DNA of 40,933 bases, taken from contig CAIWCC010000180.1 of assembly GCA_903911085.1 (NCBI GenBank), forward strand, positions 1 to 40,933. Reading direction: 5' to 3'. The position numbers were made by a program, and so were the translations under genes. Of the stretch, positions 35,504-40,933 are shown piece by piece (positions within the stretch are counted from its first letter, which is position 1; each line of letters opens with the position of its first letter). This stretch comes from an uncultured Bacteroidales bacterium. Lineage in GTDB: Bacteria; Bacteroidota; Bacteroidia; Bacteroidales; Paludibacteraceae. Under the pieces are notes generated by a model. The model did no database searches, was not told the DNA's origin, and was given only the letters and a program-made list of their open reading frames with translations.

Positions 35504-37651
35504 ATGTCAAACGAAATTTCCTCTGCTATACCATCAAAATTTATTTCATTAATTGCATCTACATTACAACTCTCTGAAAAACAGATACAAAATGCCATTA
35601 CATTATTTATCGAAGGTGCTACTATTCCATTTATAAGTCGCTACCGAAAGGAAATGACTGATGGCATGGACGAAGTACAACTTGGTGATACAAAAGAGCA
35701 GTATGATAAATTGTGCGAGTTGGCTAAACGTAAAATTGCAATTCTAAAATCCATCGAAGATCAAGAAAAGCTTACCGTTGAATTAAAATCCAGAATCGAT
35801 AATTGCTGGAATATCACCGAGTTGGAAGATATTTACTTACCATTTAAACCAAAACGACGAACACGTGCCGAAATAGCTCGTGAAAAAGGTTTGGAACCAT
35901 TGGCAAAAATGCTAATGAAGCAAGAAAGTAATGATGTTCAGAGACTTGCTCAATCATTTGTAAAAGAGAAGGTTGAAAATATTGATGACGCATTAAGTGG
36001 TGCACGAGATATCATTGCAGAATGGGTTAACGAAAGTGAATCAGCACGAAATGCAATAAGATCAATATTTTCGCGCGAAGCTGTTATTTCGTCAAAATTG
36101 GTGAAGGGAAAAGAAGAGGAAGCTCAAAAATACCGCGATTATTTTGATATGTCAGAAAAACTTGCAAGATGTTCATCGCACCGTTTATTGGCAATGCGAA
36201 GAGCAGAATCAGAAGGTTTTTTACGTGTAAATATCACTCCAGAAGATGAACATTGTTATGAGCGACTGGAACGGATATTTGTAAAAGGAAAAACAGAATC
36301 GTCTAATCAAGTATCTGAAGCTGTGATTGATGCCTATAAAAGATTGCTAAAGCCGAGTATCGAAACTGAATTTGCTGCCCTAAGTAAAATAAAGGCAGAT
36401 ACTGAAGCAATTCGTGTTTTTGCAGAAAATCTTCGTCAACTTTTGTTAGCTCCTCCATTGGGACAAAAACGTGTTTTGGGAATTGATCCAGGATTTCGTA
36501 CAGGCTGTAAAGTAGTTTGTTTAGATGCACAAGGAAATTTGTTGCACAACGAAACCATTTATCCACATGCTCCTCAATTTGAAACACAGCAGGCTATGCG
36601 AAAAGTGCAAAAAATGGTGGAAGCTTATAATATTCAGGCAATTGCCATTGGAAATGGAACTGCTGGACGTGAAACTGAGCAATTTATTCAAAATACACGA
36701 TTCGATCGTGAAGTACAAGTTTTTGTAGTGAGCGAAAATGGTGCTTCAATTTATTCAGCTTCCAAAATTGCAAGAGAAGAATTTCCCGAATATGACGTAA
36801 CTGTCAGAGGCTCAGTTTCAATTGGACGAAGATTGATGGATCCGTTAGCCGAATTGGTGAAAATTGACCCAAAATCTATTGGTGTTGGTCAATATCAGCA
36901 TGATGTTGACCAATCATTGCTAAAAAAAGCATTAGATCAAACAGTAGAAAATGCTGTGAATAGAGTGGGAGTGAACCTTAATACGGCTAGCAAGCATTTG
37001 TTGACATATATATCAGGGCTTGGTCCACAGTTGGCACAAAATATTGTTGACTTTAGATCAGAAAATGGTGCATTCAAAACAAGAAAACAATTGATGAAAG
37101 TTCCTAAAATGGGAGCAAAAAGTTTTGAACAATGTGCAGGATTCTTACGCATTCCCGATAGTGAGAATCTACTTGATAATTCTGCAGTTCACCCCGAAAG
37201 TTATGGAATTGTAGAAACAATGGCAAAAGATTTGAAATCAACTGTGGCCGAACTAATTCAAAATAAGGAACTTAAAAAGGGTTTGGATTTAAAAAATTAT
37301 ATTACCCCAAAAGTAGGTTTGCCTACCTTGAATGATATTTTGCAGGAATTGGATAAACCTGGTCGTGATCCTCGAAGTGGTATTCAGATTTTTGAGTTTG
37401 CTGCTAATGTGAAAACTATTGGTGACTTAAAACTTGGGATGGAACTACCTGGTATTGTTACTAATATTACTAATTTTGGCGCATTTGTTGACGTCGGAAT
37501 CAAAGAAAATGGATTGATACATATTTCAAATATGGCCGATAAATTTGTCAGTAATCCTGCCGAAGTGGTTTCGGTTCATCAACATGTAAATGTTCAGGTT
37601 TTAGAAGTTGATACTGTACGTAAGCGAGTACAGCTAAAATTACTTAAATAA
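35504..37651 (+). CDS. tex: Tex-family RNA-binding transcription accessory protein
   Basis: A 715-aa nucleic-acid-binding protein related to eukaryotic Spt6. The helical Tex N-terminal domain (IQNAITLFIEGATIPFISRYRKEMTDGMDE within about 26-58) is followed by the YqgF/RNase H-like domain starting VLGIDPGFRTGCK (about 323-335), helix-hairpin-helix repeats (about 490-560; KHLLTYISGLGPQLAQNIV) and a C-terminal S1 domain (about 640-715; GIVTNITNFGAFVDVG, GLIHISNM). It binds single-stranded nucleic acid and influences transcription. The outer-membrane protein gene follows after 21 bases. Confidence 0.95.
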   Translation: MSNEISSAIPSKFISLIASTLQLSEKQIQNAITLFIEGATIPFISRYRKEMTDGMDEVQLGDTKEQYDKLCELAKRKIAILKSIEDQEKLTVELKSRIDNCWNITELEDIYLPFKPKRRTRAEIAREKGLEPLAKMLMKQESNDVQRLAQSFVKEKVENIDDALSGARDIIAEWVNESESARNAIRSIFSREAVISSKLVKGKEEEAQKYRDYFDMSEKLARCSSHRLLAMRRAESEGFLRVNITPEDEHCYERLERIFVKGKTESSNQVSEAVIDAYKRLLKPSIETEFAALSKIKADTEAIRVFAENLRQLLLAPPLGQKRVLGIDPGFRTGCKVVCLDAQGNLLHNETIYPHAPQFETQQAMRKVQKMVEAYNIQAIAIGNGTAGRETEQFIQNTRFDREVQVFVVSENGASIYSASKIAREEFPEYDVTVRGSVSIGRRLMDPLAELVKIDPKSIGVGQYQHDVDQSLLKKALDQTVENAVNRVGVNLNTASKHLLTYISGLGPQLAQNIVDFRSENGAFKTRKQLMKVPKMGAKSFEQCAGFLRIPDSENLLDNSAVHPESYGIVETMAKDLKSTVAELIQNKELKKGLDLKNYITPKVGLPTLNDILQELDKPGRDPRSGIQIFEFAANVKTIGDLKLGMELPGIVTNITNFGAFVDVGIKENGLIHISNMADKFVSNPAEVVSVHQHVNVQVLEVDTVRKRVQLKLLK

Positions 37652-37672
37652 TAATCATTTATAAATATTATA

Positions 37673-38257
37673 ATGAAAAAAAACATCATTATTCTACTCA
37701 TATTTAATCTATTAAGTGTTGGTTTCGGTAATGCTTATTCAAAAGATAGCTTTAAACGCCAAATGTTCAAAAATATGCATATTGGTTGGGATTTGAATAA
37801 AACGAACGATTATCGATGGAGTAATTTTAATTTTGGAACTGCTTATGGTCAACGCTTCCATTTAAATTCAAAAGCGTCATGGCAAATTGCTGCCGATTAC
37901 AATTGGAGTAAATACACTTTGTATTCCAATGCTGAATTTAACTCTTCAAATTATGATAAAATACTTAGAACTCAATCATTATCATTTCCTCTTACTGCCG
38001 AGTATAGAGTTTATAGAACACTCTTTACAAATATAAGAGTTTACACAGGTCCAGTTTATGAATTAATTCTTTCATCAAAAATGGATGGTAACTACTATTC
38101 TGGTATAAAAAACAGTCAATTAGGTTGGACACTTGGTAGTAAAATTCGGTTTCTTGGAATTTTTAATGCAAGACTTGCATACAATTATTATCCAACTGGT
38201 TTATTTTCCAATGGTGGATTAAATAGGTCAGCTATAAGTTTTTCGGTAGGGTTTTAA
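37673..38257 (+). CDS. small outer-membrane beta-barrel protein
   Basis: A 194-aa protein with a signal peptide (1 to about 21) and then alternating hydrophobic/polar strands rich in Tyr, Asn and Ser, ending in Phe (SFSVGF), the usual C-terminal signature of an outer-membrane barrel. Its size fits about eight strands, like small porin-family proteins (PorT/OmpW-like), but I cannot name the family. It begins 21 bases after tex and ends at a strong terminator, so it may be read from the tex transcript despite the unrelated role. Confidence 0.7.
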   Translation: MKKNIIILLIFNLLSVGFGNAYSKDSFKRQMFKNMHIGWDLNKTNDYRWSNFNFGTAYGQRFHLNSKASWQIAADYNWSKYTLYSNAEFNSSNYDKILRTQSLSFPLTAEYRVYRTLFTNIRVYTGPVYELILSSKMDGNYYSGIKNSQLGWTLGSKIRFLGIFNARLAYNYYPTGLFSNGGLNRSAISFSVGF

Positions 38258-38295
38258 AAAATTCATTGCATCTATTATAATTATTCAATAAATAC

Positions 38296-38332
38296 AAAAA
38301 AGCAGCGAAATAATTTTCCCGCTGCTTTTTTT
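38296..38332. terminator. bidirectional terminator between convergent genes
   Basis: GCAGCG (38302-38307) pairs with CGCTGC (38320-38325), extended by an A-run (38296-38301) and a T-run (38326-38332). It separates the barrel gene from der. Confidence 0.9.
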
Positions 38333-38349
38333 GTGTCAATCTTTATTTA

Positions 38350-39663
38350 CTATTTCTGACGAATAAAAATTTGTATAGGTGTTCCGTTGAAATCATACTT
38401 TGCACGAATTTTATTTTCCAAAAAACGACGATATGGTTCTTTTACGTATTGTGGTAAGTTAGCAAAGAACAAGAATGTTGGAATTTGCGTATTTGGCAAC
38501 TGTGTTACATACTTGATTTTAATAAATTTACCTTTAAGAGCTGGTGGTGGATAATTTTCAACTAATGGTAACATATATTCGTTGAGTTTAGCCGTTGGAA
38601 TTTTGCGTTGTTTATTTTCACACACTTCAACAGCCGTTTCTACTACTTTGAGAATACGCTGTTTGGTAATGGCCGAAGTAAAAATGATAGGAAAATCAAC
38701 AAATGGAGCTAATCTTTCGCGAATAGTAACTTCATATTTTTTAATATCATTGGATTCTTTGTTTTCAATTAAATCCCATTTATTTACACAAACAACGAAA
38801 CCTTTTTTGTTTTTTTGAATCAGTGAGAATATATTCAAATCCTGACTTTCAATGCCACGAGTAGCATCTATCATCAAAATACACACATCACAATTTTCAA
38901 TTGCACGTATAGAACGTACTACAGAATAATACTCAATATCCTCATTTACCTTAGCTTTTTTTCGTATACCTGCGGTATCAACTAAATAAAAATCTTGTCC
39001 AAATTTGGTGAACCTAGTATAAATTGAGTCACGCGTTGTGCCTGGAATATCAGTTACAATGGTGCGTTCTTCGCCTATAAATGCATTAATAATTGACGAT
39101 TTTCCAGCGTTTGGACGACCCACAACAGCAAAACGAGGTAAATCTTCCTCTGGCTCATCTATTGTATCGGGATTAAAATGTGTTAGCAATCTGTCAAGCA
39201 AGTCACCAGACCCAAGTCCATTGATTGCTGAAATAATTTGTGGTTCACCAAGTCCTAGTTTATAAAACTCAGGTGCTTGATATTGCCATTCAAACGTATC
39301 AGCTTTGTTTGAAACAAGAATTACAGGTTTGGTATTTTTACGAAGTATTTGCGCCACTTCTGAATCTAAATCGGTAATACCATTTTGTATGTCTACCAAA
39401 AACAGAATTACATCAGCTTCTTCAATTGCTAAAACTACTTGTCGTTTGATTTCATCTTCGAATACATCATCCGAGTTTACAACCCATCCACCAGTATCTA
39501 TTACCGAAAACTCACGACCTTCCCATTCACTTTTTCCGTATTGACGGTCGCGAGTGGTGCCTGCTTCTTCATTTACTATGGCTCGTCTACTATCAGTGAG
39601 CCGATTAAAAAGGGTCGATTTTCCCACGTTTGGGCGACCAACAATTGCTACAATATTTCCCAT
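38350..39663 (-). CDS. der: ribosome biogenesis GTPase Der (EngA)
   Basis: Essential GTPase that assists maturation of the large ribosomal subunit. The 437-aa protein has the two tandem G domains unique to this family. First: GRPNVGKST (8-16), DTGGW (about 56-60) and SNKAD (about 117-121). Second: GRPNAGKSS (about 181-189), [11 protein letters not shown] (about 229-239) and NKWD. The C-terminal KH-like domain (about 350-437) ends in [11 protein letters not shown]. All GTP-binding motifs are intact and the length is normal. Confidence 0.97.
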   Translation of the reverse strand: MGNIVAIVGRPNVGKSTLFNRLTDSRRAIVNEEAGTTRDRQYGKSEWEGREFSVIDTGGWVVNSDDVFEDEIKRQVVLAIEEADVILFLVDIQNGITDLDSEVAQILRKNTKPVILVSNKADTFEWQYQAPEFYKLGLGEPQIISAINGLGSGDLLDRLLTHFNPDTIDEPEEDLPRFAVVGRPNAGKSSIINAFIGEERTIVTDIPGTTRDSIYTRFTKFGQDFYLVDTAGIRKKAKVNEDIEYYSVVRSIRAIENCDVCILMIDATRGIESQDLNIFSLIQKNKKGFVVCVNKWDLIENKESNDIKKYEVTIRERLAPFVDFPIIFTSAITKQRILKVVETAVEVCENKQRKIPTAKLNEYMLPLVENYPPPALKGKFIKIKYVTQLPNTQIPTFLFFANLPQYVKEPYRRFLENKIRAKYDFNGTPIQIFIRQK

Positions 39664-39763
39664 TGTTTTTTTATATCTAATAATTCGTTAGATATTTACA
39701 TTCCATTAATATTTCTGTTCCATTTTTCTCAAAGCTGAACAGTGGGTGCAAATAATTTGGGTG

Positions 39764-39771
39764 CAAAGGTA
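39764..39771 (-). promoter_or_regulatory. -7 promoter box of der
   Basis: CAAAGGTA on the plus strand reads TACCTTTG on the minus strand, a consensus -7 box about 100 bases before the der start. The -33 element is not clear. Confidence 0.55.
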
Positions 39772-40185
39772 CGATTTTTAATTGGAAAGGGAAAACTGGT
39801 TGAAATTTTGCAACAATTCGGAAAAGAAATAATTTTCAAACATTTATTATAATTGGTTGCTAAGTTGTGGGAAATATATAATGTCTCTTTAAGAATCGAA
39901 ATGGAAAAGAATTGTCTCGTCGGGAAATGCTTAGGTTTTGTGGCTAATATAAATAATTAGGATATGGGCTTTCCTATAGATTTTCAGTCAGGCAAGTAAA
40001 TGCCATTAACTACATGTTTTGGAAAATAGCTTAGAGTAGATTGTGCGGAGGTCCACAAAAATACCGTGCATACCCAGAGGAACGAGGGACGGGGATTTTT
40101 GGCGGCTGCGGATTGCCCTGCGGAGTTAATAGTGACAAAAAACCATTATTGAGTGACGAATTTACCCTCTCCAATGAATTCATTT

Positions 40186-40214
40186 TTTGTTTGTTTTTTT
40201 GAATACTACATTTG
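40186..40214 (+). promoter_or_regulatory. promoter of the DUF1566 lipoprotein gene
   Basis: TTTG (40186-40189) and TACATTTG (40207-40214) are 17 bases apart, close to the phylum's -33/-7 arrangement. The start codon follows 27 bases later. Confidence 0.55.
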
Positions 40215-40241
40215 CTCTCATAAACAAAAAAAACTATTCAA

Positions 40242-40933
40242 ATGAAACGAAAAACTTCCAAAGTAATTGCTATTCGTCAGATGCACCTGATGTTATTAAT
40301 TTCGATTTTATCATTCAGTTGCAAAACTGAAGAATTAGAGTTAACAATCGTTGCACGAGAAGCAGCCTCAGTAGGCAGTTATCCAATTGTTGGTACAAGT
40401 CAAAACAAATCCTGGGACAGTGCCGGCAACATTATTACTCCTGTTTTGGGAGATGCATTTTATGGGCAAGATGCTCAATATGTGCATACAGCTCCGGCTT
40501 ACACCAAAAGCAGTGATGGACTAACCGTTAAAGACGAAGTTACTGGCTTAACATGGCAAAAAAGCTATGATAGTGGAACTTATAACTGGTCTGGTACTCA
40601 AAGCGTAATCAGTAGTCTAAACAAAAAAAATTACGGTGGATACAACGATTGGCGTTTGCCAACCATTAAGGAGCTATACTCTTTGTGGGATGTAAGTGTC
40701 GGATGGCCCTATATTGACACTGATTATTTTGACATTACCTATACAGATGAACAAGAACTCAGTCACGCAATATTCTGGAGTAGCGACAAATATACAGGAG
40801 TATTGGGCAATGTGAGTTCAACGATGGAAACGCCAGGCTCAGAACTTGCCTTTGGTGTCAATTTTGGCACCGGACATATAAAATCCTATAGTATCAGCGT
40901 AGGTCCAAAACACTTTGTTCGTTGTGTGCGCGG
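40242..40933 (+). CDS. DUF1566 (Lcl C-terminal-like) lipoprotein, cut by window end
   Basis: An open frame of 230 codons reading off the right edge. It starts with a lipoprotein signal (lipobox SFSC, Cys27) and so is envelope-anchored. The DUF1566/Lcl C-terminal signatures are clear: DEVTGLTWQKS (about 98-108), NYGGYNDWRLPTIKEL (about 130-145), FWSSD, and FVRCVRG at the very end of the visible part. The domain occurs in surface or secreted proteins, including adhesion-related Lcl of Legionella; function here is unknown. The stop codon is outside the window; since FVRCVRG normally closes the domain, further domains may follow. Its base composition is less AT-rich than its neighbours. Met1 is preferred over Met14, which would leave a very short signal. 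Confidence 0.8.
   Translation, partial: MKRKTSKVIAIRQMHLMLLISILSFSCKTEELELTIVAREAASVGSYPIVGTSQNKSWDSAGNIITPVLGDAFYGQDAQYVHTAPAYTKSSDGLTVKDEVTGLTWQKSYDSGTYNWSGTQSVISSLNKKNYGGYNDWRLPTIKELYSLWDVSVGWPYIDTDYFDITYTDEQELSHAIFWSSDKYTGVLGNVSSTMETPGSELAFGVNFGTGHIKSYSISVGPKHFVRCVR

Larger units (their letters stand above)
39664..40241. other. 578-base intergenic region with a GC-rich structured patch
   Basis: No gene is visible in either strand. From the left it holds the der promoter box (39764-39771), about 250 bases of AT-rich spacer, then at 40042-40128 a GC-rich patch quite unlike the surrounding sequence, and finally the promoter of the last gene (40186-40214). In the patch CCC and CCGT (40073-40075, 40064-40067) can pair with GGGACGG (40086-40092) leaving a 5-base bulge, and CTGCGG occurs twice (40106-40111, 40118-40123). 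It could be a structured RNA or a remnant of transferred DNA. Confidence 0.5.

Noticed and set aside
40042-40135. Integron attC-like site in the GC-rich patch
   Set aside because: I looked for the inverse core and core pair around GTTAATA, but the sequence does not fit GTTRRRY and no integrase is present.

Overview
The window is a stretch of AT-rich chromosome from a member of the Bacteroidota, probably of Bacteroidales type; I cannot fix the genus. Evidence for the phylum: many genes are preceded by the phylum's characteristic -7 promoter box (TAnnTTTG) rather than a TATAAT box, Shine-Dalgarno signals are weak, and several families typical of the phylum occur (DUF4293, a fused ResB/CcsA cytochrome c biogenesis protein, an AMP nucleosidase of about 257 aa, a DUF5723-like protein fused to TSP3 repeats and OmpA, DPP III with HECLGH, a LolA gene behind ftsK). 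Rubrerythrin, a rubredoxin-like membrane protein and methionine sulfoxide reductase suggest an anaerobe or microaerophile that meets oxygen.

Layout. 1-8.1 kb: a small DUF4293 membrane protein and a lipoprotein MsrBA (+), then a minus-strand run: CcsBA, a YhcC-like radical SAM protein, a CBM9-like protein and a nitronate monooxygenase-like enzyme. 8.4-12.7 kb (+): a DEDDh exonuclease, an ABC-F ATPase, a DUF898 membrane protein and rubrerythrin. 12.8-16.9 kb (-): class II fructose-bisphosphate aldolase, DUF554 and an exported M49 peptidase. 17.0-24.2 kb (+): a RecD-like helicase, a lipoprotein/OmpA-TSP3 gene pair and YebC. 24.2-26.5 kb (-): MATE transporter and AMP nucleosidase. 26.7-27.8 kb (+): a PD-(D/E)XK protein and a small exported protein whose upstream region is unusually structured. 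27.9-29.4 kb (-): a rubredoxin-like membrane protein and endonuclease III. 29.6-38.3 kb (+): ftsK, lolA, a 68-aa protein, trxB, holA, tex and an outer-membrane barrel. 38.35-39.7 kb (-): der. The window ends in about 580 bases without a gene, holding a GC-rich structured patch, and then an incomplete DUF1566 lipoprotein.

Most of this is conserved housekeeping and envelope material. I see no CRISPR array, prophage, insertion sequence, toxin-antitoxin pair, tRNA or rRNA. Convergent gene pairs are separated by clear hairpin terminators, several usable from both sides.

The parts not explained by ordinary genes are: a perfect (AAC)24 microsatellite between ftsK and lolA; a 37-nt intergenic palindromic repeat present twice in opposite orientations; a heptanucleotide tandem array before tex; a dyad, promoter box and terminator-like hairpin stacked in front of the small exported protein at 27400; a helicase start codon almost at its own predicted transcription start; and the GC-rich patch before the last gene.
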